64,000 nucleotides of DNA from Acanthosepion pharaonis. Lineage: Eukaryota; Mollusca; Cephalopoda; Sepiida; Sepiidae. Shown here piece by piece: positions 20,335 to 30,929 of the stretch. Within the stretch, counting starts at the first letter, position 1. Each line of letters opens with the position of its first letter. The stretch lies in contig CAHIKZ030002622.1 in the NCBI GenBank assembly GCA_903632075.3, positions 546,501-610,500 of the forward strand. Reading direction: 5' to 3'. The translations under genes and the position numbers were made by a program. The notes beneath the pieces were generated by a model, which saw nothing but the letters and a program-made list of their open reading frames with translations, had not been told where the DNA came from and searched no databases.

Positions 20335-20980
20335 CAGAAATTTGGAAATGGCATGCTGTACTGCTTGGCATTCATGCCAAAAGTTCCAATACAAACATTT
20401 CAGAGTGTTTGGGGGTCAATCTAGGAACAATTTAAAATTTATGTAAACTCAAGTAAAAAACAAGCTAAGGCAAGTTTTATTTTTTCATATAATATTTAAG
20501 AAAACCCAACATATCTTAAGCAAAGGTATCACTATAATAATATTGTTTAGAATTGGATACAGAAAGAGTTGGATGATATATCCAGTCAACATCATGATGT
20601 TCGGAGTGATCAGTGATATTATGCCTCCATTTATCTTCCCACAGAGCCTCAGACTCAACACAGAAGCCTACATCAAATGCCTTGAGGAGGTAGTGCTGCC
20701 TTGGGTCAAGAGGGTGGCTGCTGGAAGATCCTATGTCTGGCAACAGGACTCTGCACCATGCCACACAAACAGGAGAACCAAGTCATGGCTGTGCAACCAC
20801 ATTACCCCTGACATCTTGCCACTTAACTCCCCAGACTGCAACCTCCTTGATTATTATGTGTGGGGTGCAGTTGAGCACAAGACTAACAAAACTCCTTGTA
20901 ACACCAAAGATAAACTGAAGGCAAGGATTCAGTCCTCATTGCCTATTACAGTATCTATGATATGTACATACACTTTCTGA
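20335..20980 (+). pseudogene. Tc1/mariner-type transposase, deleted
   Basis: The N-terminal helix-turn-helix region is readable at 20335-20427 (GIHAKSSN, ECLGVNLGTI). The catalytic part is at 20558-20980: MMFGVIS, MPPFIFPQSLRLNTEAYIKC, then YVWQQDSAPCHTN with the second catalytic Asp and NSPDCNLLDYYVWG with the third. I count 33 residues between these two aspartates. The middle of the protein is missing and a 128-bp repeat sits in its place. It would act in cut-and-paste transposition but is dead. Confidence 0.88.
20428..20555 (+). repeat. Direct repeat, copy 1, inside the transposase
   Basis: Begins CAATTTAAAATTTATGTAAA and ends AATATTGTTTAGAATTG. Copy 2 is at 21012-21164, after the catalytic part. 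Copy 1 lacks about 24 bp present in copy 2 (GAAAATGACTTTACTC). It lies exactly where the transposase midsection is missing. Confidence 0.88.
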
Positions 20981-21011
20981 ATAAAATAATTGAAAATAAT
21001 TAAGTAAAAAC

Positions 21012-21164
21012 CAATTTAAAATTTATGTAAACTCAAGTAATACAACCTAAGGCAAGTTTTATTTTTTCATATAATATTTAAGAAAAACCAACATATCTTT
21101 GAAAATGACTTTACTCAAAACATCTTAAGCAAAGGTATCACTATAATAATATTGTTTAGAATTG
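21012..21164 (+). repeat. Direct repeat, copy 2, 3' of the transposase
   Basis: This longer copy probably represents the native 3' flank or untranslated end of the mariner element, since it follows the transposase C-terminus. Copy 1 would then be a misplaced duplicate. The opposite order cannot be excluded. Confidence 0.8.
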
Positions 21165-21544
21165 TATTTTGTTTGGAAGTGACTTTTTGCTGACATGTTT
21201 TATGAAAAAAAAAAAAAAATAATAATTTAGATTCATAGATATCCCTTCACCCCCCACCACTGATAGAGATGAGGGGGGTAGGAAAAATTTTTATTTTGTC
21301 TGCAATACAAAATTTAATGATGGCATATAAAAGAGACATATTTAAAATATTGAGTTAAAACAAGAGAAAACTAAGAACTGATATTTAATACAGGGAAAAG
21401 TATTAGAAGTTAACCAGTTTTGCTCCTCACTTATCAAAATTTAATCAGATTTTGTATTATATGATTATATAAGTTGATACTAGCTAAATCTGAAATCCCC
21501 AATAGAGTACTATTATAATAATAATGAATATATTAACTATTTTT

Positions 21545-22297
21545 TACTTTGTCAGACGTTAATTTATAATGTCTGACGCTCAACTTCTCGAGAGCAACTC
21601 TCTGCGGCTGCTCAGTCTCACATTGACGGCTGACCTGAGATGGAACAAATACATTGAGTCAATTGCTTCGTCCACCGCAAGGAAAGTTGCCTCCCTGTGC
21701 CGCGCCAGGAAATTTTTCTCCCCGGAATCGATTCTCCAGATCTACAAATCAACAATTCACCCTTGCATGGAGTATTGCTGCCATATATGGTCTGGAGCAC
21801 CTTCTGTTTGCCTCAGGGTTCTTGATAGGCTCCTGAGGCAGCTATGTAATATAATTGGCCCTGCTCTGGCATCTCGTCTACAGTCACTTTCTCACAGATG
21901 CGTTATCACCTCTCTCTGTCTGTTTTACAAATACTTTCATGGCAATTGCTCCGAGGAGCTGCATTCGCTGGTTCCCAGACTTCATGAGTTCATCCTGCTC
22001 TCACCCCTTCACTGTCGAAACTCTTAAATGTAGCCATCTCTTCTACTCCAATAGCTTCATGTCTCGCATCTCTCGCCTGTGGAACTCCCTTCCCTATTCT
22101 AGTTTCCCTGAGAGCTATAATCTCCAGATATTCAAATGTAATGTCAATCAACATCTCCAGTTGCCTTGATCTATCCGCTACCCTTTTCCTCATCCTTTCT
22201 TCTATCACTCCTATCTGATCTTGCTCCAAATTTTCTGTAACCTCTTTGCGTCCTAGTGGCTTCCCGCCTTGCTGGGGTGAAACGCTTAAAAAAAAAA
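21545..22297 (+). pseudogene. LINE-A RT C-terminus, best preserved copy
   Basis: The frame at 21569-22027 reads through the end of a non-LTR RT of the CR1/Jockey group: LTADLRWNKYIESIA, FFSPESILQIYKSTIHPC, YCCHIWSGA, LDRLLRQLCNIIGP, RLQSLSHRC and YFHGNCSEEL. A frameshift near 22000 moves the end to another frame: HPFTVETLK, FYSNSF, RISRLWNSLP and FKCNVNQHL. The 3' UTR ends GCTGGGGTGAAACGCTTAAAA. CpG-rich compared with its flanks, so relatively young. It is 5'-truncated: the catalytic motifs lie outside. Confidence 0.92.
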
Positions 22298-22593
22298 TGA
22301 GTTTAGTGATCTTTCCACTACACACACATATATGTTGTGAGGGAGAATATTTCCTTACAAGTTTGGAATCAGTCATTGGACAAAAGACATAAAAATACTC
22401 CTACATCAGGAGTAGTAGCAGGAGGAGCAGTATCAGCAGTAACCTTTGCTGAAAACAGTCATTCACAGTTGAACATTCTCTTTCCTAGTTTCTATTCTAC
22501 ATTATGTTACCTGATACCAAAAGGTAGTAAACTTGTTCTTAAACCAATTCTGGTTTTCTACTGTTGTTTTTGATAACTCAGTTACAACCAGTT

Positions 22594-22598
<5 letters not shown>
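22298..22598. other. Unassigned stretch
   Basis: No recognised element. A short plus-strand frame (22337-22573) has no family features. Confidence 0.5.

Positions 22599-22599
<1 letters not shown>

Positions 22600-22634
<35 letters not shown>
22600..22634. repeat. (TA)n microsatellite
   Basis: A pure TA run immediately precedes the inverted-repeat unit that starts near 22640. Matching (TA)n follows the other arm at 24308-24341. Confidence 0.9.
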
Positions 22635-22638
<4 letters not shown>

Positions 22639-22728
22639 CAAATATAGAATTAGCAGTGGGATTTAATTTCCAATAATCAAAAACACTATTCTTAAAAGAG
22701 TGCTCAATAAAGAGTAGAGCAAATAGTA

Positions 22729-22870
22729 TTTATTCAAAAATTATAACATAACTATTTTATAACATCACTACAAAAATAACAATTTTGTTTCAACACTCTT
22801 AATGTCTTACCAAGTGAGGGTGTTGATTGTGAAATAAAGAGTTTTTTTTGAAAATTCAAAACCAAATCAA
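22729..22870 (+). repeat. Left arm of a 1.6-kb inverted repeat
   Basis: The arm runs from TTATTCAAAAATTATAACAT through GTTTCAACACTCTTAATGTC to AAATTCAAAACCAAATCAA. Its reverse complement is at 24160-24302, with scattered mismatches. Both arms lie beside (TA)n tracts, and the 1.29-kb spacer is A-rich. A foldback or long-TIR DNA element inserted into TA microsatellite DNA is a reasonable reading, but no transposase is present. Confidence 0.82.
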
Positions 22871-23989
22871 CCCCCCCACTCAATATGAAATAATTAACCT
22901 TTAATTTAAGATAAAATTAAAAATTAAAAATCAAAAATTTCAAATTCAATCAAGCATTAGGTTTAAAACATTATAAAGTTATTCAAAAATGGAACAGGGG
23001 AAAAGAAAAATATAAATATATATATATGTATTATTATTATTATTTAAAGGCTAATATATCTGATAAAATCCACAGTGATGGGAAAAGTATACATGAACAC
23101 TACAGATCTCAAACAACAGGACATTGGCGAATGGCACGACATATACATTCGCATACTAAAACACAGACACATGAATAAAACTAACCATGCAAATATAAGA
23201 ATGACACATGGAATAAAAGAATGACACATGGAATAAAAGAATGACACATGGAATATAAGAATGACACATGGAATAAAAGAAGAAAACAAGGAATAAGAAA
23301 ATTTAAAGATAAAAAGAAAAAGAAGAACAAACAGATAAACATACAAAGGAAATTACAATCAAAACAAGCGTGTACAAGTAAAAACAAAATAAAAGTAATC
23401 AGACATCCATACCCATATACAAATAAGCAAACTCACCATAATTTAAGCACATACATAAAACAACACAAATTGCCCATCAAAAATTGCATTCAAGAACAAA
23501 CATATACATAAAAAAGGAGGGGGGTTTGATGAAATAAATTTAAAAAAAAAACAAAATAACATATGTAATATGCATAAAAGAAAGACAGATATTAGGTTAT
23601 AAACAAACTAAATAAAGAAAAGAAAGAATATGTATACAGACACACACATATATAAACAGCCACATACATACGTATGTAAAAAAATAATTACAAATACATA
23701 AACCCAAACACCCACATATAAACATTCATATAGACAAACATAGAAACTATTACTTAGACACACATGCACACAAATACACCAATATAAAACAGAAGTAGAA
23801 AACAAATATACTAACATACATACACACATTCCTACCAAGATAATCCTAATAAATTCAGAGTCTATCCAGGATTAATGCATTACGGATCGCTACTATTCAA
23901 TGTCAACTTAATTATCTATGTTAGGTTAAATCAATAGCAAATAAGAATAGATAATAATTAATGACAATGATCAAGTTAAAAAAAAGAAA

Positions 23990-24000
<11 letters not shown>
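22871..24000. other. A-rich spacer with 20-bp tandem repeat
   Basis: The strand is strongly A-rich and poor in T. At 23203-23282 ATGACACATGGAATAAAAGA repeats about four times with a 20-bp period. Further on are CACACATA-type simple repeats (23640-23830). Minus-strand open frames here arise because the T-rich complement has few stops; they are not genes. Confidence 0.75.
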
Positions 24001-24031
<31 letters not shown>

Positions 24032-24072
24032 TTATATTTACATATTTATATATATATATATATATATATATG

Positions 24073-24131
<59 letters not shown>
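24001..24131. repeat. (TG)n/(TA)n compound microsatellite
   Basis: A TG run (about 24000-24022) is followed by TA tracts to 24131. Adjacent on the right is the second inverted-repeat arm. Confidence 0.9.
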
Positions 24132-24133
<2 letters not shown>

Positions 24134-24159
24134 TTGGTCAGCATAGGTGACCTATTGAG

Positions 24160-24302
24160 GGGGTTTTGATTTGATTTTGAATTTAAAAAAAAACTGTTTA
24201 TTTCGCAATCAACGCCATCACTTGATAAGACATCATAAGTGTTGAAACAAAATGGATATTTTGTAGTGGTGTTATAACATATTTATGTTATAATTTTTGA
24301 AT
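24160..24302 (-). repeat. Right arm of the 1.6-kb inverted repeat
   Basis: Reverse complement of 22729-22870, ending TTATAATTTTTGAATAAACTC just before (TA)n at 24308-24341. Confidence 0.82.
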
Positions 24303-24305
24303 AAA

Positions 24306-24341
<36 letters not shown>

Positions 24342-24342
<1 letters not shown>

Positions 24343-25387
24343 CACAAATTGTAACTAGCATGCTAGCATGCCAAAAAAAAATCAATAGCTGCATTCATCA
24401 CAAGTGGGAAAAATTTAAATTGCATGGCACTTTACTCCAATTGGCTCATTCGCTTGCTTAAACTCAACGTTGATTCTGATTCTGCAGAACTGGGTTAGGT
24501 GTGAAAAAGTATTTGTAGTTAACATTCTTTTTTCATTCAGTTTTTCCAGTTACGAGTCCTCATTTTGTGTTCATTTTGTTTAGTTTTTTTTCGTAACAGA
24601 TTCAATGTTTAGTATAGAGCTTAAAAAAAATTTGCAGTGTGAGATAGGCAAGAAGTAAGGCATGTAACAACATCAGCACGGCAAAGGACACCCCTTTAAA
24701 GGCAAGGAAGGGCAAAAATATTTTAAGTCAAGTGATAGCAATTGCTGTATGAGTCGTACGATTTTTGAATCAAGCACACGCAACACCGGGCTCATATATA
24801 TATGTATCATAAATGCATGTGTCATACCTTTTCAACTTTAGTCCTAGAGGCCGTAGCCCAGCATATTATACCATTTTGGAATCAGGTCAACTCCATGACC
24901 AAATTAGAAACATTCCAGGCTGGATCTGAACCTACAATCCTGAAATTTTGGATTCCCAAGATTACATTACTGTGAATGTTTTTGGCAATTTTTTTTACAT
25001 GATTTTCTTTTGCAACAAATTCTTTGGATTGATAATGATTTTTATAATATAATTTGGGAATAAATTTGGGAATAATCAAAATTAATTGTGAAATCAAGTG
25101 AAAGTCACCCATGAAATATAAATAATTGTTTGTATGGAAAGTAAGGACCTACATACATCAAATTGTCTTTAAATTAAGTGATGGCAGAAGAATTATCATT
25201 GAACTTTTAAAAGCTAAGCTTAAACATTAATGCAATACTTAAATACAGCCGACCATTTTTGAGTGATTCTGTAGTTAATTGTTGCTTATTGCATCTACTC
25301 CTCCCTCCCTATTGTGATGAAGGCTTAATCAAGAGCCCTCTGCAGGATCAAGCTTAAATACCACCCAATAGGGCAGCTTTTAAGCTA
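24342..25387. other. Unassigned stretch with possible tRNA-like fragment
   Basis: Around 24840-24960 the minus strand resembles a decayed tRNA-derived SINE (GGTTCAGATCC, ATGGTATAATATGCTGGGCT), but box order is unclear. The rest has no recognised feature. Confidence 0.45.
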
Positions 25388-25447
<60 letters not shown>

Positions 25448-25468
25448 AGAGAGAGAGAGAGAGAGAGT
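25388..25468. repeat. (TA)n then (GA)n microsatellite
   Basis: A TA run of about 58 bp (25388-25445) is followed by GAGAGA sequence to 25468. Confidence 0.92.
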
Positions 25469-25509
25469 CCTGTAATGATGGGACGCATCTTAAAGGGAAG
25501 TATATTGCA

Positions 25510-25802
25510 TTATAAAAATGCCATAGAATACCAAATATATTTATTATATAACTGATACACAAGAATTCAACATATTATCTAAAGGAAATTCTGATAGCAT
25601 TTTAGAAAGCAAGAGGCACCATTCCAAAAGTTGGTCCACCATGATGTTAAGAACTTTCATGAGACAGGCAATGCAAGCTCATGCCTGTTTTCTCTGTCAT
25701 GATGACCGTCTCAGGGATGTAATATTCAAAGCTTAGATATGTTGAACTCTTGTTCATCAGTCATGTAATAAATATATTTGGTACTCTGTCATTTTTTATA
25801 AT
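25510..25802. mobile_element. Inverted-repeat element (MITE-like), ~293 bp
   Basis: The left arm (25510-25575) runs TTATAAAAATGCCATAGAAT...GAATTCAACATAT. The right arm (25737-25802) is its reverse complement with some mismatches and one small gap. The 160-bp loop holds a further hairpin (AGACAGGCAATGC...GCATGCCTGTTTTCT). Long terminal inverted repeats and no coding sequence suit a non-autonomous DNA element. No clear TSD was found. Confidence 0.75.
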
Positions 25803-25869
25803 CCAAGATACTTGCTTTTAAAATGTGTATATTTATTATGAGGCACCCTCTCTCTATATATTTCTACAT

Positions 25870-26040
25870 TGTTATATAGGAATAAAGTGTCACTGCCAAC
25901 ACTTGTGTTTGAACATAGATCGCCAGTGAGTAAACACAGGTGATCCCATTATTGAATTAACTGTATCACATGACCACAGAGGAAATGCATATATGTAGGA
26001 AGTAGCTGACGACTTGTGATCTAGTTTTAAATTGAAATGT
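25870..26040 (+). repeat. LTR-like repeat, family C
   Basis: Starts TGTTATATAGGAATAAAGTG and reads through CACAGGTGATCCCATT and TATGTAGGAAGTAGCTGA. It matches 1-271 (reverse) and 53117-53520. It diverges after about 26020, so it is truncated or fused to other sequence. Confidence 0.65.
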
Positions 26041-26078
26041 TTTTCCCCATAAATCGCAAGTGCATATTATCTATATGA

Positions 26079-26082
<4 letters not shown>

Positions 26083-26127
<45 letters not shown>
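26083..26127. repeat. (TA)n microsatellite
   Basis: Pure TA run. Further TA/TAA tracts lie at 26220-26290. Confidence 0.9.
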
Positions 26128-26134
<7 letters not shown>

Positions 26135-26420
26135 CATCTTTAAGTTTAAAATCCTGAGTGTCTCTCATTTGTGCACATGTCTAGTCACATCAATATAAGA
26201 TTATTAATATAATCAATATATTTATTATTATAATAAATAATAATAATAATAATAATAATAAATAAGATTATATTATATATATATTATTATCAATATTAAG
26301 ATTATATATCCATATAACTTAGTCTGATGAAGTGCTAAACGAAAAATGCATCACTTTTTCCATGTTGTCATATATCTTTCCCTAAAATGTTTCTTGATAT
26401 ATAAAGATTTATGTTGTTAT

Positions 26421-26425
<5 letters not shown>

Positions 26426-26506
<81 letters not shown>
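26426..26506. repeat. (TA)n microsatellite, ~80 bp
   Basis: Pure TA run immediately left of a SINE fragment. Confidence 0.93.
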
Positions 26507-26508
<2 letters not shown>

Positions 26509-26514
26509 TAGCTA

Positions 26515-26736
26515 TTTTAAGCTTAAATGTGTGGATGGTATAATGGATAATAGCTCAGAATTGTAAATTGGAGAGCTGAGTTCTATTTCCAGGTGAGTTA
26601 GTTACATTCACTTACATGCAAATACACTTGAGAAAGGTATGAATCCACCTATTCTCCCCCCAGTTATGGGTTAATTAGTAAAACTTGTATGACCAAACCA
26701 TTAGTATCGCAAAAAAAAATTTTAAATTCTTAGAAT
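26515..26736 (+). repeat. Composite SINE, tRNA-like part and tail
   Basis: The tRNA-like part (about 26528-26600) reads TGGATGGTATAATGGATAAT and GAGCTGAGTTCTATTTCC. The tail follows with GAATCCACCTATTCTCCCCC and ATGGGTTAATTAGTAAAAC. Only the last bases of the 5S-like head (AAGCTT) remain. It is nearly identical to the reverse of 28800-29000. Confidence 0.8.
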
Positions 26737-26938
26737 ATATATATATATATATATATATATGAGTAATTTTAATTTATTTGTAACAAACAGTTATTTCTGA
26801 TGAAAAATTGAGGACAATTTGAAATATCTATATATATAAATAAATAAATACTTTCATAAAATAAAACATTATAATTTTTAATTTGAAACTTTTTCTATAT
26901 ATACATATTAAGAAAGTATACGTGGCTTCTCATTATGC

Positions 26939-26963
<25 letters not shown>

Positions 26964-26969
<6 letters not shown>

Positions 26970-27403
26970 AATCCTCAAGAGCCAGGAACAACCTACCTAG
27001 GTTTCACTTAAATGGATCTTCAGGGTAAGCTGGCTAAAGAGGAAATGTCATGAAACAGTATTTATTGATAAAACCACTAAAAAACTAATTAGCATAAAAC
27101 CTTGTGACAGAAGAAGATAGAAAAAAAAAACTCAACCCTTCAATGAACCTAGTAATTTATTAAATCAAAGATCTGAGATTTTAAATCGGTGTAGACAAAG
27201 GAAATCCTGGTTATTGGTATAGAGGCTTGGTTTTTTTTTTCTCAATCTTCTTCTGTCACAAAGTTTTATGCTAATTAGTTTCTTAGTGTTTTATCAATAA
27301 ATACTGTTTCATGACATTTCCTCTTTAGCCAGCTTACCCTGAAGATCCATTTAAGTGAAACCTAGGTAGGTTGTTCCTGGCTCTGTAGTGTTTATTTTAT
27401 TTC
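26964..27403. mobile_element. Foldback element with ~170-bp inverted arms
   Basis: The left arm (about 26964-27140: CCAGGAACAACCTACCTAGG, CATTTAAGTGAAACC-type sequence, CATGAAACAGTATTTATTG) is repeated in reverse at about 27228-27403. The spacer is only ~88 bp. The arms are highly alike by eye, so the element is recent. It lies against (TA)n on its left side. No coding sequence is present. Confidence 0.88.
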
Positions 27404-27637
27404 TCCATGCTCTACTAAGCGTATTGAGCACTCTACGTTTTAGCTTTATTACTCACTTGGGCCTTTTTCTTTGGACTAAAAATTTAAGATACTGGATGAT
27501 TTATTTCTTACTTTACCCTGTCTGGATGCTTCTAGTTCTTTCTTTTTTTTCCAATTTTTTCCTCAGGTACCAATTTGTTTTGATAGACTTACAAGTCGTG
27601 CTGACCGAGGTTTTTTCCAACTGAGTATTACTAGTAG

Positions 27638-27697
<60 letters not shown>

Positions 27698-28519
27698 ATA
27701 TATATATATATGAATAAGTCTATTTGGGGAATAAATATTATCTTTTCTTTCTCTTTTTACCTCGCTGCAGACATTTACCTTTATGTATAGCTGCAAAGAA
27801 ATACTTTATCAGTTATAATGAGTCATTTCCTCGATAGCAACATGTGAATGCCTGAGTCAGGATGACATCAGAGGTGCTCATGTGAATTTCTAAAGAATGG
27901 TTTCCATGCTGACAGATACACACATCAATCAAACGTCAAACAGCAAGCCAATAACAACCCTAAACGTCTTGATTCTCAATATATTGTCAACAGTAAACCT
28001 GTTTGGTTGGTATTAAAAACATATTCCTTGTTTCGATACAAGCAATCATTTTTTTTTTCCCCTTCCTTTTTTTTTGCCTTTTATTCTTAAGTAAAAACAA
28101 AAAAGGGTTGCCTGTATTTGTTCAGAGGCTACTGATATTTGACAGGTGCAATTTGCATGTTATTACCTCTCAGAGTGTAACCAAAGAAATAAGTTTGTGA
28201 CACCTGTTTGCCAGCAAAGTAACCCATGATTGCTTTATTTTTTTTTTCTTTTCTTCATTTATAATTAACTTCTAGTTTATTGCGTTTTTGTTTGAGCCAT
28301 TGTGCCAATTTTCCTGGAGAAAGTGTGTGTGTGGGGAGCTATTCTTCTTTTTCTATTTTCTGTGTCTCTTCAGAACATGAATGATTATGCCTCTCCACAA
28401 ATTCTTGTCCCTCTCTTGCGTTTCTCCCTTTGCCAAGAACCCCTGACCCCTGTTCCATCATCCAGTCACAAAAACTCATCAGGTAAGTGGCACACTGCTT
28501 TCCCCAATCTCTTTTGCTC
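27404..28519. other. Unassigned stretch with (TA)n
   Basis: (TA)n occupies about 27641-27712. The remainder shows no recognised element. Short open frames at 28302-28532 and 28339-28605 overlap each other on opposite strands and lack family features. Confidence 0.5.
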
Positions 28520-28715
28520 TCATGAGGGTTAGGTTTTACAGGCCATCTTTTCTTATTATGTGTCCAAGAAATTTCAGTTATTTCTTTCTGATTTACAGTA
28601 TACATGTTCTTTTTGATACAATTTTCCTCATTGCTTATTCACTTCATTCATGGAATTCTCAGCATCCTTCTGTAGAACATTTCTGTTGCTGCCATTATTC
28701 TCATCATCTGTAGAG
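28520..28715 (-). pseudogene. LINE-B RT C-terminal fragment
   Basis: The minus strand reads AATEMFYRRMLRIPW-like sequence, then EISWTHNKKR. The motif matches the C-terminal region at 18804-19148. It abuts the composite SINE on the right. Confidence 0.75.
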
Positions 28716-29118
28716 AAATTCATTAATTGATTTGTTCATTTTCTAAGACTTATCAACCCATTGTAATTTATTTAAGGCCAGAAAATATTTTTAGATTCTA
28801 AGAATTTTTAATTTTTTTGGAGATACTAATGGTTTTGTGATACAAATTTTACTAATTAACCCATAACTGGGGGGAGAATAGGTGGATTCATACCTTTCTC
28901 AAGTGTATTTGCATAACTAACTCACCTGAAAATAGAACTCAGCTCTCCAATTTACAATTCTGAGCTATTATCCATTATACCACCCACACATTTAAGCTTA
29001 CAATACCTGGTATTTCCAAGTGGTCACCCATCTAGGTACTGATCAGGCTTAATGTTGCTTAACTTTGGTGATTGTACGGGAACCAATATTTCAATGTTAT
29101 GTGGTCATAAGCCATTTA
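28716..29118 (-). repeat. 5S-rRNA/tRNA composite SINE, best copy
   Basis: On the minus strand from 29118 the head resembles 5S rRNA over about 115 bases: GGCTTATGACCACATAACAT, ATCACCAAAGTTAAGCAACA, GCCTGATCAGTACCTAGATG, GGTGACCACTTGGAAATACC, GGTATTGTAAGCTT. A tRNA-like middle follows (about 28925-28995, GGTGGTATAATGGATAATAG and GAGTTCTATTTTCAGG). The tail has CTATTCTCCCCCCAGTTATGG and ends GGTTGATAAG. Fusion of a 5S-like and a tRNA-like promoter makes a compound Pol III head. Promoter bases have drifted, so this copy is probably inactive. Confidence 0.88.
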
Positions 29119-29742
29119 TCATAAAAATAAAGTCAGCTAGAAATGTAAATGAAATGTTTTATTTTTTAAAAAGAGAACATACTAACTGATGTAATGGAAT
29201 CACCTGTCACTCCCATGAGTGACTACACTATAGATACTTATAGGTAACTACCGATAAATATCTGTAAGTCAATGGACTACAGAGACTAGATGGGATCTGT
29301 TGAGCATGATTCAGACTTACACAAGAACTACTGACCTTCCAGTAGTAGCACTAACTACTGGACTCACTTGCGATGACCTTGTGCATAACTGTTACTTTTA
29401 TTCTTATTGTACTGGTTTTGTCCAATAAACCTTTAGTTATTTTATCCATCTTGTTTTTCAAGTATATATTCCTATTAGCACTAAATATAACACTAACTAA
29501 GTGTACAAATATGTTGTGTAACTTTTAAAAGAAAGAATAATGAATGCTACAAAAGGCTGTCTTTCCTACAGTACAGAATATCATGCTGCAAGTGGCTTTC
29601 TCTACTAAGTCTCGAGTTCTGAGACACATTTCTTGGTGGTGCCTATCAAAAAATATAGACAGGCTTTTCTGATTGGTCATTAAGAGCCATATGACTAGAC
29701 AAGTGTGGTGCAAACTAATTGGAGAAAAGGAAGAAAAGTTAT
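29119..29742. other. Unassigned stretch
   Basis: No recognised element. Confidence 0.5.
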
Positions 29743-29993
29743 CTGTCTACATTTCTGAGATGAGGTATTATGTACACTATTTACATTATTCAGACTATTG
29801 TCATCATCTTTGTTGCCATATTTATCACAATGTTTCAGCCATTGTATGCCTCGGCCTTCTTCAGGTGGTTGGAATGTTGAACTGAACCCTTTATTTCACT
29901 TGCTGGGATAGACTGTTCTAGTTCCACATGCCATATCTCCTGTTAATTCAACTCTCCAAGATCTCCACTGCCTGAACTAGGTATTGAAATGTA
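29743..29993 (-). repeat. PLE-derived unit, single orientation
   Basis: The minus strand reads from a B-box-like TTCAATACC (near 29980) through ATGGCATGTGGAACTAGAAC, CCTGAAGAAGGCCGAGGC and GCTGAAACATTGTG to ATCTCAGAAATGTAGACAG. The frame open in other copies is closed here by a TGA where CGA is usual, consistent with CpG decay. No inverted partner is adjacent. Confidence 0.82.
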
Positions 29994-30109
29994 AATAGTG
30001 AAGAAAAGTTAACCCATAAGTTTAGGTTGCTTCATTTTAGAACATGTCAATTCTCATTGAGTTATTTCATGTTCAAATTTTGTCTAAGACACTCTGTAAG
30101 GATAAACTA

Positions 30110-30680
30110 ATTACTCAGTAGTAATAGAAAACCAGACTAGCTTCACTAATCATTACCCCATGTTAGGTAAGTAACAATCAAAGAAGTCTTGCTAACCATT
30201 GTCCCATTCCATTACACCATGCTGATATTCCTATAATGATTAGGTTAGTAACAATCAAACAAGTCTTGCTAACCATTGTCCCATTCTATGACACCATGCT
30301 GATGTGCCTATAATGGTTAGGTTAGTAACAATCAGACATGTCTTGCTAACCATTACTCTATTCCAAGGTGTCACCGGTGGTTAATTTAGTTAATTTTTAT
30401 GACATGTCAATCCCTCTTGGGTTACTCAAATTTTGTATGAGGATTGAAATGGTCAGTTGTAATAGTCAACCAGATTAATTAACAGTTACCCTATGCTGAG
30501 GGTAACTGATAACTGATACAATTGCTAGGTTGGTTTATTTTATGACATATCAACAGTTAGATTATTTAATGATTAAATTTGTGTGGAGCACCCAGTGAGA
30601 ATAGACTTCACTACTCAGTAGTAAGGATCAACCAGACTAGTCTCACTAAACATTAGACAATGCCAAAGTGTCTACAATAG
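30110..30680. repeat. Degenerate ~75-bp tandem repeat
   Basis: TCTTGCTAACCATTGTCCCATTC recurs near 30187, 30262 and 30338. Diverged neighbours share ACTACTCAGTAGTAA and GTTAATTTAGTTAA-type blocks (30110 and 30600). No coding potential. Confidence 0.7.
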
Positions 30681-30929
30681 TTATTATTATCACCAAATTT
30701 TCATTGTATTGCAACTAAAATTTCATACATTGCTTCATGTATATTTTTATATAGTGATATTATAGAACAGAAGACTAATTGATACCAATTTAAAAAAAAA
30801 CATGTCAACCAAATATAAGACAATATTTGTAATTACTATTTGCTACATGACTTCATGACAATGGCGATCATAACTTCACCATTTTTATTTAGAGATTAAA
30901 CAAATTCAGTGATAACTAATAGTACAACT

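Noticed and set aside
28999..29118. Functional 5S rRNA gene
   Set aside because: Conserved blocks are present, but many paired positions are mutated and the sequence runs straight into a tRNA-like unit and shared tail, as in four other copies. It is a SINE head.
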